Assembly: GCA_002438605.1 (NCBI GenBank)
Contig: DJPR01000024.1
Location: 101,388-147,032 of the forward strand
Origin: Ruminococcus sp. UBA6407
Lineage (GTDB): Bacteria > Bacillota > Clostridia > Oscillospirales > Ruminococcaceae
Length of the DNA stretch: 45,645 nt
Direction of reading: 5' to 3'
A program made the position numbers and the translations under genes. Positions within the stretch are counted from its first letter, which is position 1, and each line of letters opens with the position of its first letter. The notes under the pieces are model-generated. The model saw only the letters and a list, made by a program, of their open reading frames with translations, made no database searches and was not told the DNA's origin. Positions 17,893 to 26,734 of this stretch are shown here, piece by piece.

Positions 17893-19227
17893 TTAGCCCA
17901 ACTTTGCTTCTAAAGCAGCTTTTTGTCCCTCATATCCCGGTTTGCCGAGAAGAGCGAACATATTAGCCTTATAGCTTTCAACTCCAGGCTGATTGAATGG
18001 ATTTACACCAAGAACATATCCTGAAATAGCACATGCTTTTTCAAAGAAATATACAAGGTAGCCGAAGTTTTCTTCTGCTGTGTCATCAAGCTCAATAATA
18101 ATATTCGGAACTCCGCCCTCTGTATGAGCAAGAACTGTACCCTCAAAAGCCTTTCTGTTTACAACAGACATATTTTGATTTGTAAGGAAGTTAAGTCCGT
18201 CAAGGTTTTCAGCGTCATCTTCAAGGAAGAAATCCTTTTTAGGATTCTTTATATCAACAACAGTTTCAAACATAACTCTTGAGCCTTCCTGAATGAACTG
18301 GCCCATAGAATGAAGATCTGTTGAAAATACAGCTGCTGATGGGAAAATGCCCTTGTTGTCCTTGCCTTCACTTTCACCAAAGAGCTGCTTATACCATTCA
18401 GCCATTGTAACAAATGCAGGATCGTAAGAAACGAGCATTTCAACTGACTTACCTTTTCTGTAAAGGATATTTCTCAATGCTGCATATTTATAGCAGTCGT
18501 TATTGTCAAAATCAGCCATATAGTCCTTCTGAGCCTTTGCAGCACCAGCCATTATTGCATCTACATCGCAGCCTGCAACAGCAATAGGAAGAAGTCCGAC
18601 TGCTGTAAGAACAGAGAAACGTCCGCCAACATCATCAGGAATGACAAATGTTTCATAACCCTCTGTATCTGAAAGGCTCTTAAGAGTTCCTCTTGCCTTA
18701 TCTGTTGTAGCAAAAATTCTATCCTTAGCACCTTCCTTGCCGTACTTGTCCTCAACTAATTTCTTGAAAACTCTGAAAGCAAGAGCAGGTTCTGTTGTTG
18801 TACCTGATTTTGAAATTACATTAACTGAAAAATCCTTGTCCTCACAAAGTGAAATTATTTCATTGAGGTAAGTAGGATTTATATTGTTGCCGACATAATA
18901 AATGTCAGGTGTATCCTTTTTCAAGTTATTATATAAAGGCGATTTAAGAAGCTCAATTGCAGCTCTTGCACCAAGATATGAACCGCCTATACCAATAACA
19001 ATAAGCACATCTGAATTAGACTGAATTTTCTTAGCAGCTGCTTTAATTCTTGCAAATTCGTCCTTATCATAATCAGTAGGAAGATTAACCCAACCTAAAA
19101 AGTCATTTCCAAGACCTGACTTTTCATGAAGAGTTTTTGCGGCAGCCTCAACCTGAGTTTTTATGCCGGTTAATTCATCGCTGTTAATAAAACTTTCAAG
19201 ATATTTTGTATTAAGTTTTAATGACAT
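17893..19227 (-). CDS. pgi: Glucose-6-phosphate isomerase
   Basis: 444 aa, the compact bacterial form. Interconverts glucose-6-phosphate and fructose-6-phosphate. Sugar-phosphate-binding signatures [13 protein letters not shown] and [16 protein letters not shown] are present, together with [14 protein letters not shown] and the C-terminal family region NQPGVESYK containing the catalytic Lys. RBS TGGAGG before the ATG. The 170 bases upstream are AT-rich; I see only a weak promoter candidate there. Confidence 0.98.
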   Translation of the reverse strand: MSLKLNTKYLESFINSDELTGIKTQVEAAAKTLHEKSGLGNDFLGWVNLPTDYDKDEFARIKAAAKKIQSNSDVLIVIGIGGSYLGARAAIELLKSPLYNNLKKDTPDIYYVGNNINPTYLNEIISLCEDKDFSVNVISKSGTTTEPALAFRVFKKLVEDKYGKEGAKDRIFATTDKARGTLKSLSDTEGYETFVIPDDVGGRFSVLTAVGLLPIAVAGCDVDAIMAGAAKAQKDYMADFDNNDCYKYAALRNILYRKGKSVEMLVSYDPAFVTMAEWYKQLFGESEGKDNKGIFPSAAVFSTDLHSMGQFIQEGSRVMFETVVDIKNPKKDFFLEDDAENLDGLNFLTNQNMSVVNRKAFEGTVLAHTEGGVPNIIIELDDTAEENFGYLVYFFEKACAISGYVLGVNPFNQPGVESYKANMFALLGKPGYEGQKAALEAKLG

Positions 19228-19398
19228 TTAAAAATTACCTCCAGATTTGTATTATCACTCCGCTGAAAGGTATGGCATGTCAAATAATTATCGGTTCAAC
19301 AAAGAGCTAATACAATATATTTTACCAATATTATAATACTATATTTTTTCATTTTTTTCAAGCATATATTTAATTATTGTTTATACTTTACAAATATT

Positions 19399-20535
19399 CT
19401 AACACTTTTTCAGTAAATTCAACAACATTTTCTTAAATACAAATAACATTGATGTTTTATCCACATCATTTTTTGCTATTATTTCTGTTTCATAAACAAG
19501 TGTGTCCTTATTATAGAAACCTATACATCCTATTTTTTGTCCCCTTTTTATTGGTGCTGACACAAACTGCGGCAGAACAACAACATTTGAAAGTTCACTA
19601 ACATTTCTTGGAATTACTATGCTGTTTTGCGATTTCAGTTCAAGCTCAACTGCACTGTCAACGCCATGCTTTACTTTCATTGGCAGCAACAATTCATCAA
19701 GAAATCCCGGAACAGTTACCTTATATTCGTTAAAGCCTTTATTGACAAGCTTTTTTGCCGTTGAAAACATTGTATCTTCGTCATCAGCTCCTAATACTAC
19801 CGCAATAAATTTGTTTCCATCATCAGAAATCCCAGCTTCTGCTATGCAGTATCCCGACTGCTCGGAATGTGCTGCTTTATATCCCAAATGGCTTTTATAT
19901 GTTCTGGAAAGTGTATTTTCATTTACAAGCTCTGTCTGTCCTTCTTTCACAAAGTCACGCCATGTCTTGAAATATGGCTCAAGGAACTCATAATGCGAAA
20001 GCTCTGAACATATAATGGCCATATCATGTGCTGTTGTGTATTCCTTTTGATTGTAATACCCATGCGGTGACATAAATACTGTATTACGCAATCCCAAATC
20101 AAAAGCACGTCTGTTCATTTCTGATGTAAACTTTTCAATATTTTGCTGTGATGCCACTGCAAGAACCGTTAGAGCATCATTTGCATTTCCAATTATAACC
20201 GACTTTAAAAGTTCTTCAACAGTCATTTTATCCCCTGCTTCAAGCCATACAACCGAACCTTTAGTACCTGTAACAGCATTGGGTGCTGTCAGAACATCAT
20301 CCAGCTTGTATTTACCTGTTTCAATATCCTCGGCGATAATCAACAGTGACATAAGCTTTGAAAGGTATCCGCAGTTTAATTCCCTTTGGGAATCTTTTTC
20401 CTCCAGTACTGTACCCGTTCTTGCTTCTATAAGTATATACGATGTAACAGAATTAATCTCATCAGCATATATCGGAATACAACATAAAACAAGCATCAAG
20501 CAAGTAAAAATTGCAGTTATTTTCTTTATTTTCAT
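19399..20535 (-). CDS. D-Ala-D-Ala carboxypeptidase (S11) homologue with degraded active site
   Basis: 378 aa from the ATG at 20535; an earlier ATG at 20547 overlaps the GGAGG that serves this start. Signal peptide of about 24 residues, then a peptidase S11 (DacF/PBP5-like) fold and a C-terminal beta domain. Catalytic motifs in the family are SxxK, SxN and KTG. Here the positions read YLSK (Tyr57-Lys60), NAN (117-119) and KAA (220-222), so the nucleophile Ser and both supporting motifs are lost. The reading frame is intact, which argues for a retained non-enzymatic, peptidoglycan-binding or regulatory role rather than decay. It may also carry a C-terminal membrane anchor (FKKMLLNLLKK). Confidence 0.85.
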   Translation of the reverse strand: MKIKKITAIFTCLMLVLCCIPIYADEINSVTSYILIEARTGTVLEEKDSQRELNCGYLSKLMSLLIIAEDIETGKYKLDDVLTAPNAVTGTKGSVVWLEAGDKMTVEELLKSVIIGNANDALTVLAVASQQNIEKFTSEMNRRAFDLGLRNTVFMSPHGYYNQKEYTTAHDMAIICSELSHYEFLEPYFKTWRDFVKEGQTELVNENTLSRTYKSHLGYKAAHSEQSGYCIAEAGISDDGNKFIAVVLGADDEDTMFSTAKKLVNKGFNEYKVTVPGFLDELLLPMKVKHGVDSAVELELKSQNSIVIPRNVSELSNVVVLPQFVSAPIKRGQKIGCIGFYNKDTLVYETEIIAKNDVDKTSMLFVFKKMLLNLLKKC

Positions 20536-20604
20536 AAATACCTCCATAAAACATACTATATAATATTATGTGAGGTATTTTTATATTAGAACAATTATAA
20601 ATCA

Positions 20605-20645
20605 AAAAAGTCATTTCTGAGAATTTGCATCAGAAATGACTTTTT
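20605..20645 (-). terminator. Rho-independent terminator after tsf
   Basis: AAAAAGTCATTTCTGA (20605-20620) pairs with TCAGAAATGACTTTTT (20630-20645). The minus strand gives the T-run. Confidence 0.9.
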
Positions 20646-20668
20646 AAAAGCGATATAATTACACTTGA

Positions 20669-21592
20669 TTACTTAATCATGCTTGCAACTTCATCAGCAA
20701 AGTTATCTGCTTTCTTTTCGATACCTTCGCCTCTTTCAAAACGTACAAACTGTGAAATAGTAATAGGTGAACCTACTTCCTTAGCAACAGAATTGAGGTA
20801 TTCTGTAATTGTCATCTTGTTCTCCTTAACAAAATCCTGCTCAAGAAGACAATTTTCTTCATAGTACTTGCCAAGCTTTCCTTCAACAATCTTAACTCTA
20901 ACCTGCTCAGGCTTATTTGCCATTTTAGGATCTTCTGCCATCTGAGCAAGCATGATCTTCTTTTCTTCTTCAAGAGCTGATGCAGGTACATCTTCTCTCT
21001 TGAGGTAAGGTGGATTCATAGCAGCAACCTGAAGGGCACAGTCAAGACCAGCTTCAAGAACAGCAGGTGTTGCACCAGCCTTTGTGTCAAGATTTACCAT
21101 TGCACCAATCTTACCGCCGCCATGAACGTAAGGAATGAGAAGGCCTTCAAGTCTTTCAAAACGACGAATCTTCATATTTTCACGAATCTTAAGGAATAAT
21201 TCCTGAAGAGTTTCGTCAACAGTCTTATCTCCGCCAACGATTTTTGTAGCATTAAGTGCATCAATATCAGCAGGATTTGTTTCAATAATTGTCTTAGCAA
21301 CATTTGTAACAAACTGCTTAAATTCTTCATTACCGGCAGCGAAGTCTGTTTCTACGTTAACTTCAACAACTGCACCAACTGTATGGTCATCGTTAGTAAG
21401 AGCCATAACGATACCTTCAGCAGCTACTCTGCTTGACTTCTTAGCTTGTGTAGCAAGACCTTTTTCACGAAGAAGAAGGATAGCCTTTTCAACATCGCCG
21501 TCAGCTTCAACAAGTGCTTTCTTACAATCCATCATGCCAACACCGGTTGATTTCATAAGTTCTTTTATTTCCTGAACAGATACTTTACCCAT
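20669..21592 (-). CDS. tsf: Translation elongation factor Ts
   Basis: 307 aa. Exchanges GDP for GTP on EF-Tu. N-terminal UBA-like domain (VSVQEIKELMKSTGVGMMDCKKAL), the TDFAAGNEEF core signature and a dimerisation domain are present. Start is ATG 21592 behind GGAGG; a TTG 15 bases earlier overlaps that RBS. It follows rpsB by 63 bases containing a hairpin. Confidence 0.98.
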   Translation of the reverse strand: MGKVSVQEIKELMKSTGVGMMDCKKALVEADGDVEKAILLLREKGLATQAKKSSRVAAEGIVMALTNDDHTVGAVVEVNVETDFAAGNEEFKQFVTNVAKTIIETNPADIDALNATKIVGGDKTVDETLQELFLKIRENMKIRRFERLEGLLIPYVHGGGKIGAMVNLDTKAGATPAVLEAGLDCALQVAAMNPPYLKREDVPASALEEEKKIMLAQMAEDPKMANKPEQVRVKIVEGKLGKYYEENCLLEQDFVKENKMTITEYLNSVAKEVGSPITISQFVRFERGEGIEKKADNFADEVASMIK

Positions 21593-21620
21593 TGTATTTT
21601 CCTCCAAATTAGTTATTGAA

Positions 21621-21644
21621 AAACCCGAACTTTCATTCGGGTTT
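21621..21644 (-). terminator. Hairpin with short T-run between rpsB and tsf
   Basis: AAACCCGAA (21621-21629) pairs with TTCGGGTTT (21636-21644). On the minus strand it is followed by T5. Likely a partial terminator or attenuator that lowers tsf relative to rpsB. Confidence 0.65.
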
Positions 21645-21655
21645 AAATTTTATGA

Positions 21656-22405
21656 TTATTCAGCCTGTACAGCTTCCTCGGCTACAGTTTCTTCTGCCTG
21701 TGCCTCTTCAGCAGCAGCGTCATCACCCTGTCTGCCTTCAATAATAGCATTAGCAATTGTACCTGCAATAAGCTTAACAGCTCTGATAGCATCGTCATTA
21801 CCAGGAATAACGTAATCAACTTCATCAGGATCACAGTTTGTATCTACAATAGCAACAATTGGGATATTGAGCTTCTTAGCCTCTGCAACAGCAATCTTTT
21901 CTTTTCTTGGGTCAACGATAAACAATGCACCCGGAAGCTTCTCCATTGTCTTGATACCGCCAAGGAACTTTTCAAGCTTTTCAATTTCAAGGTTAAGCTT
22001 TACAACTTCTTTCTTAGGGAGAAGTGCGAATGTTCCGTCTTCTTCCATAGCATGAAGCTGCTCAAGTCTTTTAATTCTTGTCTGAATTGTCTTGAAGTTT
22101 GTCATCATGCCGCCGAGCCAACGAGCATTTACATAGTGAGCACCTGCACGGATAGCTTCTTCCTTAACAGAATCGCCAGCCTGTTTCTTTGTACCTACGA
22201 AAAGTACATTCTCACCCTGTGCTGCGAGGTCACGAACAAACATGTAAGCTTCTTCAAGCTTCTTAACTGTTTTCTGAAGATCGATAATATAGATACCGTT
22301 TCTTTCAGTAAAAATGTATGGTGCCATTTTTGGATTCCATCTTCTTGTCTGGTGACCGAAGTGAACACCGGCTTCAAGAAGCTGTTTCATTGATACTACT
22401 CCCAT
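21656..22405 (-). CDS. rpsB: 30S ribosomal protein S2
   Basis: 249 aa. Signatures [22 protein letters not shown] and [19 protein letters not shown] are diagnostic. The acidic, Ala/Glu-rich C-terminal tail is usual for Firmicutes S2. RBS AAGGAGGA. Forms the classical rpsB-tsf unit; a promoter and structured leader lie upstream at 22410-22549. Confidence 0.98.
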   Translation of the reverse strand: MGVVSMKQLLEAGVHFGHQTRRWNPKMAPYIFTERNGIYIIDLQKTVKKLEEAYMFVRDLAAQGENVLFVGTKKQAGDSVKEEAIRAGAHYVNARWLGGMMTNFKTIQTRIKRLEQLHAMEEDGTFALLPKKEVVKLNLEIEKLEKFLGGIKTMEKLPGALFIVDPRKEKIAVAEAKKLNIPIVAIVDTNCDPDEVDYVIPGNDDAIRAVKLIAGTIANAIIEGRQGDDAAAEEAQAEETVAEEAVQAE

Positions 22406-22409
22406 TGTG

Positions 22410-22515
22410 TAGTCCTCCTTAATTGGTTTTAAATTACCTCCGCCGACTTAACTTGCAGACGACCTTGCTTCAGACAAGGCACCGAGCCTGCAAAAGTACA
22501 AGCGTGCGAATTGCT
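22410..22515 (-). promoter_or_regulatory. Structured 5' leader of rpsB (candidate S2 autoregulatory leader)
   Basis: About 105 transcribed bases before rpsB. On the minus strand CCTTG-loop-CAAGG nests inside TTGCAG ... CTGCAA. Ribosomal-protein leaders that bind their own product are established for S2 in other bacteria; the identity of this leader is inferred from position and folding only. Confidence 0.4.
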
Positions 22516-22520
22516 TTAAT

Positions 22521-22549
22521 ATTATACCATATTATTAAACTAATTGCAA
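22521..22549 (-). promoter_or_regulatory. Sigma-A promoter for rpsB-tsf with extended -10
   Basis: Minus strand TTGCAA (22544-22549), 17 bases, TATAAT (22521-22526), preceded by TGG (extended -10). Confidence 0.8.
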
Positions 22550-22560
22550 GTTTTTTTATT

Positions 22561-22860
22561 CTACCATTTTAACAAGCTTTTTATACCATTTGAACTTGTA
22601 TTTGTTGAATTTGCAAATTTCCTTTCTTTTTGTACTATTAAAATTACGTCAGTACCTATAACCTTTATTTCTTCGCAGGAAATCACAATGTTTTCTTCAC
22701 GTCCAAGCAATCCGAAAAGCCGTTCACGTCCATAAATAACAAATGACGCTATTTCAGCAGTTTTAAGATTAAACTCAACATCATCAATAAATCCCAGTCT
22801 TTCACCATTTTCAGCATTTATAACTTCTTTGCCCTTTAAGGTTTCAAGACTGCATATCAA
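22561..22860 (-). CDS. YlmC/YmxH-family PRC-barrel protein
   Basis: 99 aa. PRC-barrel domain with KGKEVINAENGERLGFIDDVEF near the N-terminus and the YGRERLFGLLGREE segment. YlmC/YmxH proteins occur near sporulation and cell-division genes in Firmicutes; the biochemical role is unknown. I start it at TTG 22860 (MICSLETLKGK) because AGGGAG is correctly spaced and homologues begin this way; an ATG at 22884 would add eight residues without an RBS. Confidence 0.8.
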   Translation of the reverse strand: MICSLETLKGKEVINAENGERLGFIDDVEFNLKTAEIASFVIYGRERLFGLLGREENIVISCEEIKVIGTDVILIVQKERKFANSTNTSSNGIKSLLKW

Positions 22861-22937
22861 TACAAACACTCCCTGTAATATCATTATATAGTTAAGGCTA
22901 TATTGCTATAATATATTGCTTATTCCTTCCATTTATA

Positions 22938-23099
22938 CTATAGCAATACAACAAAATGCTGCAACTAATCTGACAATTCAAACCGCATATTACTGCGTTG
23001 TCCTCCTCACCATACGACAGTATGCTTTCGTCGTCTGCCTTGTACTATGCGATTTGCTTTTGCCATCTTATGTCACATTATTTTATTGCATTGCTATAG
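22938..23099. mobile_element. 162-bp MITE-like imperfect palindrome
   Basis: Begins CTATAGCAATACAACAAAATG and ends with the near reverse complement CATTATTTTATTGCATTGCTATAG. Most of the two 80-bp halves align as inverted copies (for example CAAACCGCATATTAC against CAAATCGCATAGTAC), meeting at a central CATAC-GACA-GTATG hairpin. No ORF inside. A TATTGCTATA fragment at about 22902-22911 may be a trace of another copy. Confidence 0.6.
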
Positions 23100-23117
23100 G
23101 TAGTTTCTCGATACTGC

Positions 23118-24536
23118 CTAAAATCTGAAATCACGCTGTCCGTTTTTAATGTTTTCGAGATTTTTAACTACAATTTCCTTAACCTTTTCATTTGGGATAT
23201 TTGCAAGCTCTTTAATAATAAGTTTATCCCCTATTTCCTTTGTGTCTTCCGAGGCATAGTCCTCCAGATATTCTTTAAGAGTCATAAGTGCATTAGGATG
23301 ACAGCAGTTCTGAATCTGTTTTGACTTACACAACTGCATAAATCTGTCACCTGTTCTGCCCTCTCTGTAACATGCGGTACAGAATGACGGAATATAGTCC
23401 ATTGTCATAAGCCAATTTACAACCTGGTCAAGTGTACGTTTATCCTCTACATCAAACTGTGCTGAATTTTCTTCTTCAGTTTCTTCTTCAACATATCCTC
23501 CGACGCTTGTTCTTGAACCTCCGCTTATCTGTGATATTCCTAGATGAAGTACCCTTTCTCGACAGACTTTACTTTCTCTTGTTGATATTATCATACCTGT
23601 ATACGGTACTGCAATTCTTATTACTGCTACAATCTTTGCAAATGTATCATCATCAATTCCGTTGTCAAAATCATCAGGATCAATATCATCTGCACGTCTA
23701 AGACGTGGAACTGAAATTGTATGAGGACCTACGCCATGTACAGCTTCAAGATGCTCAGCATGCATCAGAAGTCCTACAAGTTCATATCTGTAAAGCTCAA
23801 GACCGAACAATACGCCAAGTCCGACATCATCAATACCGCCGTCCATAGCTCTGTCCATGGCTTCAGTGTGATAATTGTAATTATGCTTCGGACCTGTTGG
23901 ATGAAGTTTCTCATAACTCTCCTTATGATAGGTTTCCTGGAATAAAATATATGTACCTATACCTGCATCCTTGAGCTTTCTGTAATTTTCAACAGTTGTT
24001 GCAGCGATGTTTACATTTACTCGTCTTATTGCACCATTCTTGTGCTTTATTGAATATATAGTCTTAATTGAATCCAGAATATACTCTATCGGATTATTGA
24101 CAGGGTCTTCACCTGCTTCAATTGCAAGTCGCTTATGGCCCATATCCTGAAGTGCAATTACTTCCCTCTTTATTTCTTCCTGAGTGAGCTTTTTTCTCTT
24201 TATATGGCAGTTTTTCTTATGATACGGACAGTACACACAACCATTTATACAGTAATTTGAAAGATAAAGCGGTGCAAACATTACTATTCTGTTGCCGTAA
24301 AAGTCTTTCTTTATCTGTTCGGCGAGTTTGTAGATTTTTTGATTAATTTCCTCATTATCACATTCAAGAAGAACTGCCGCCTCCCTATGAGTAAGACCTT
24401 TTCTTTGCTCAGCCTTTTCAAGTATTTCATTTAAAAGCGCTGTATTCGACTTATTTTTTTCAGCATATTCAAGAGATTCCAGAATCTCCTCGTGATTAAT
24501 AAATTCTTCTGCATTTAACGATTTTACATTATACAT
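23118..24536 (-). CDS. hydG: [FeFe]-hydrogenase H-cluster maturase HydG (radical SAM tyrosine lyase)
   Basis: 472 aa. Splits tyrosine to supply the CO and CN ligands of the H-cluster. The radical-SAM motif is CINGCVYC (Cys96, Cys100, Cys103). The C-terminal auxiliary cluster motif FCTACYREGRTGDRFM is specific to HydG and separates it from ThiH. Its partner hydCBA is encoded 10 kb away on the other strand; hydE and hydF are not in the window. It is co-transcribed with the TM1266-type regulator 14 bases upstream. RBS GAGAGG. Confidence 0.97.
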   Translation of the reverse strand: MYNVKSLNAEEFINHEEILESLEYAEKNKSNTALLNEILEKAEQRKGLTHREAAVLLECDNEEINQKIYKLAEQIKKDFYGNRIVMFAPLYLSNYCINGCVYCPYHKKNCHIKRKKLTQEEIKREVIALQDMGHKRLAIEAGEDPVNNPIEYILDSIKTIYSIKHKNGAIRRVNVNIAATTVENYRKLKDAGIGTYILFQETYHKESYEKLHPTGPKHNYNYHTEAMDRAMDGGIDDVGLGVLFGLELYRYELVGLLMHAEHLEAVHGVGPHTISVPRLRRADDIDPDDFDNGIDDDTFAKIVAVIRIAVPYTGMIISTRESKVCRERVLHLGISQISGGSRTSVGGYVEEETEEENSAQFDVEDKRTLDQVVNWLMTMDYIPSFCTACYREGRTGDRFMQLCKSKQIQNCCHPNALMTLKEYLEDYASEDTKEIGDKLIIKELANIPNEKVKEIVVKNLENIKNGQRDFRF

Positions 24537-24550
24537 TTTTCTTTTCCTCT

Positions 24551-24796
24551 CTAATTCTTTGATATTGCTGCTTTAACAGATACTCCTTTGATTTGTCCCA
24601 ACCTTCCTGTAAGGCTGCTTATTTCATCGGGAGTTCCGTCAACTGATAATGAAATTACCGATACATTTCGTTCCTTATACGGTATCCCCATACGTCCGAT
24701 TATAATTGAACTTTTTTCATGCAGAACCTGATTTACCTCCTGAACAGATTCTGATGCGTCAATTACAATTGCAATTACTGCTATTCTTTTATTCAT
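24551..24796 (-). CDS. TM1266-type iron-only hydrogenase system regulator
   Basis: 81 aa. Small ACT/NikR-C-like ferredoxin-fold protein of the family annotated as putative iron-only hydrogenase system regulator, seen in sequences such as ISLSVDGTPDEISSLTGRLG. Position directly before hydG matches the family's usual context. No DNA-binding helix is evident, so it may sense a ligand or act by protein contact. RBS GGAGG. A possible attenuator lies in its leader. Confidence 0.88.
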   Translation of the reverse strand: MNKRIAVIAIVIDASESVQEVNQVLHEKSSIIIGRMGIPYKERNVSVISLSVDGTPDEISSLTGRLGQIKGVSVKAAISKN

Positions 24797-24821
24797 TTAA
24801 CCTCCATAATTCTCTTAGGGC

Positions 24822-24853
24822 AAAAAATAATCCGAATGCAACCTGCAATCGGA
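24822..24853 (-). terminator. Candidate transcription attenuator in the leader of TM1266-hydG
   Basis: On the minus strand TCCGATTGCA (24844-24853) pairs with TGCATTCGGA (24831-24840) with one mismatch, followed by TTATTTTTT, about 25 bases before the gene. An upstream TCGGA (24891-24895) could instead pair with the TCCGA of the first arm and act as antiterminator. The rest of 24797-25016 shows no gene. Confidence 0.5.
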
Positions 24854-25008
24854 CATAGTTATAGCTTAATCATTAAAACAAGTTTACTAATCCGATAACA
24901 AAGCAATAGCCCTGATGCCCGAAATTCTTAGTTTAAAACAGAAAAGTCAAAAGCGAAATAAATCCCGATTTTCACAAATTCCAATTTATATTAGTATAAC
25001 ATTATCAC

Positions 25009-25057
25009 AAAAAAAAGTCAAGGCAACACCGCACAAAAAATGCAGTATTGCCTTGAC
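25009..25057 (-). terminator. spo0A terminator formed by a dispersed palindromic element
   Basis: GTCAAGGCAACACCGCA (25017-25033) and TGCAGTATTGCCTTGAC (25041-25057). The two imperfect pairs are C-A on the plus strand but G-U on the minus strand, and the minus strand is followed by T8. It is therefore a 17-bp terminator for spo0A built from the repeat family. Confidence 0.85.
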
Positions 25058-25136
25058 ATTACCTATAAAACATTTACACGTCTTACAGGCATTTGCGATA
25101 GAATTAAGTATAGCAAGATAATTGCATTAAAGCATA

Positions 25137-25892
25137 TCATCTCAACTGAACAACAGACTTATATTTTAAACGCAGCTTGTCCGTTATTAATGCAATAAAT
25201 TCAGAATTTGTAGGCTTTCCTTTGTAATTATTAATCGTATAACCAAAAAACGAATTAATAACTTCCATATTTCCTCTGTCCCAAGCAATTTCAATTGCAT
25301 GTCTTATTGCACGCTCAACTCTTGATGAAGTCGTTTCATAAGTTTTAGCCACAGTCGGATACAGCATCTTAGTTACACTGTCCAGCAAGCTCTGATTTTC
25401 AATCGCTGACAAAATAGCAGTTCTCAGATAATGATAACCTTTAATATGTGCAGGTATTCCAATCTGATGAATAATATCCGTTACGACAAATTCCAAATCA
25501 TCACAATCTTCTTCTACTTCTGTTTTTGCAACTGCCTTGATTACAGAGCAAAGTGTGTCTGCCTCAAACGGTTTAACAAGAAAATATGCAGCACCATTTT
25601 CAATTGCCTGACGCTCGATAAAATGATTATCAAAAGCTGAAGTAATTATAAACTCAGGCTTTTTGATGTTCATTTTTGAAGTTCTTTTCATAAGTGCAAT
25701 GGCATCTAAATTCGGAACTGTCAAATCTACGACAACAACATCCGGAGAATCATTTTTTATTGATTCTAACAGAACATTGCCGTCCTTTCTTCTCGTATAA
25801 GCGTATAAACCGCTTTCACGCAGTTTGCTGGCTAAATTCACACCGTATTCGGCAGAATCATCACCAATCATGACCTTAATTTTGTTGTTCAT
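25137..25892 (-). CDS. spo0A: Sporulation master regulator Spo0A
   Basis: 251 aa from ATG 25892 (GGAGG upstream; a TTG one codon earlier is the alternative). Receiver domain with phospho-acceptor Asp56 (VVVVDLTVP) and KPF switch. The C-terminal Spo0A DNA-binding domain includes the recognition region [20 protein letters not shown] and the terminal KLRLKYKS. Binds 0A boxes (TGTCGAA). The upstream region carries such boxes at 25970-25986, suggesting autoregulation. No kinase, SpoIVB or other sporulation gene lies beside it. Confidence 0.97.
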   Translation of the reverse strand: MNNKIKVMIGDDSAEYGVNLASKLRESGLYAYTRRKDGNVLLESIKNDSPDVVVVDLTVPNLDAIALMKRTSKMNIKKPEFIITSAFDNHFIERQAIENGAAYFLVKPFEADTLCSVIKAVAKTEVEEDCDDLEFVVTDIIHQIGIPAHIKGYHYLRTAILSAIENQSLLDSVTKMLYPTVAKTYETTSSRVERAIRHAIEIAWDRGNMEVINSFFGYTINNYKGKPTNSEFIALITDKLRLKYKSVVQLR

Positions 25893-25969
25893 CAAAACCT
25901 CCTTCTTTTCTACAAGAAATAGTTTATCATATTTCCAATATAAATTTCAAGGTGTTTTTTTTAATTTTT

Positions 25970-25986
25970 TGTCGAATTTTATCGAA
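25970..25986 (-). promoter_or_regulatory. Tandem 0A boxes upstream of spo0A
   Basis: TGTCGAA (25970-25976) matches the Spo0A-binding consensus exactly; TATCGAA (25980-25986) is one base off, at a 10-base repeat period. Autoregulation by Spo0A is established in Bacillus; here it is inferred. Confidence 0.6.
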
Positions 25987-26062
25987 TTTAATTATATTTA
26001 TCTTTTAACTATTAAAAAGAAAGCTAATTATGTTAAAAATAGTTAAGCTCTAAGATTATATA

Positions 26063-26091
26063 TTGACTTATTCGTTTTTTTATGAGATAAT
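26063..26091 (+). promoter_or_regulatory. Sigma-A promoter for the small multidrug-export-type gene
   Basis: TTGACT (26063-26068), 17 bases, GATAAT (26086-26091), with TG at the extended -10 position (26083-26084). Confidence 0.8.
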
Positions 26092-26126
26092 ATACAGGAA
26101 AATGTTATTTGAAAGGAAATAAAATT

Positions 26127-26645
26127 ATGTCAGAAATTACAGAATCTTTCACCGCATGGCTTGCCGCCCATGGCATACCTGAATGGCTTATTCCATTTCT
26201 TGTTTCAATATTACCGCTTGTTGAGCTAAGAGGAGGTATCATTGCAGCACGACTTCTTAATATGACACTCTGGAAAGCAATATGGGTTTGTATTATCGGA
26301 AATATTCTCCCGATACCATTTATACTTATGTTTGTTGACAAATTCTTTGCATGGGTAAAAAAACATAAAATTCCCGGTCTTACCAAATTTGTTCTTTACC
26401 TTGAAAACAAGTCATTGAACAAAAGTGATAAAATGGAAAAAGGCGAATTTATATTCCTAATGCTGTTTGTTGGTATTCCTCTTCCAGGAACAGGTGCATG
26501 GACAGGCTCACTTATTGCTGTTTTAAGAAGAATTAAACTTAAAAAAGCTGTTCCTGCAATCTTACTTGGTATCTGCATTGCTTCAGCAATAATGTGCATA
26601 CTTTGTTATGGCTTCCCTGAACTCTTTATAAAACTGTTTTCATAA
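26127..26645 (+). CDS. Small multidrug-export-type membrane protein (COG2426 / PF06695)
   Basis: 172 aa with about four to five hydrophobic segments. The family signatures LPLVELRGGIIAA and GIPLPGTGAWTGSL are present, both containing the re-entrant-like glycine/proline motifs typical of PF06695. The family name suggests drug export, but function is poorly supported; it is distantly DedA-like. The start is ATG 26127 with AAAGGAAA upstream; an in-frame TTG at 26109 overlaps that RBS. Monocistronic: its own promoter and terminator. Confidence 0.88.
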   Translation: MSEITESFTAWLAAHGIPEWLIPFLVSILPLVELRGGIIAARLLNMTLWKAIWVCIIGNILPIPFILMFVDKFFAWVKKHKIPGLTKFVLYLENKSLNKSDKMEKGEFIFLMLFVGIPLPGTGAWTGSLIAVLRRIKLKKAVPAILLGICIASAIMCILCYGFPELFIKLFS

Positions 26646-26651
26646 ATAAAG

Positions 26652-26684
26652 TAACCGCAGCATATAAATACTGCGGTTATTTTT
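26652..26684 (+). terminator. Rho-independent terminator
   Basis: TAACCGCAG (26652-26660) pairs with CTGCGGTTA (26671-26679), followed by T5. It may also stop the convergent ABC-transporter transcript. Confidence 0.85.
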
Positions 26685-26734
26685 ATATAAAAACTATATC
26701 CAGCTTTTTATTGTTAATCAAAAATAATTTGATT

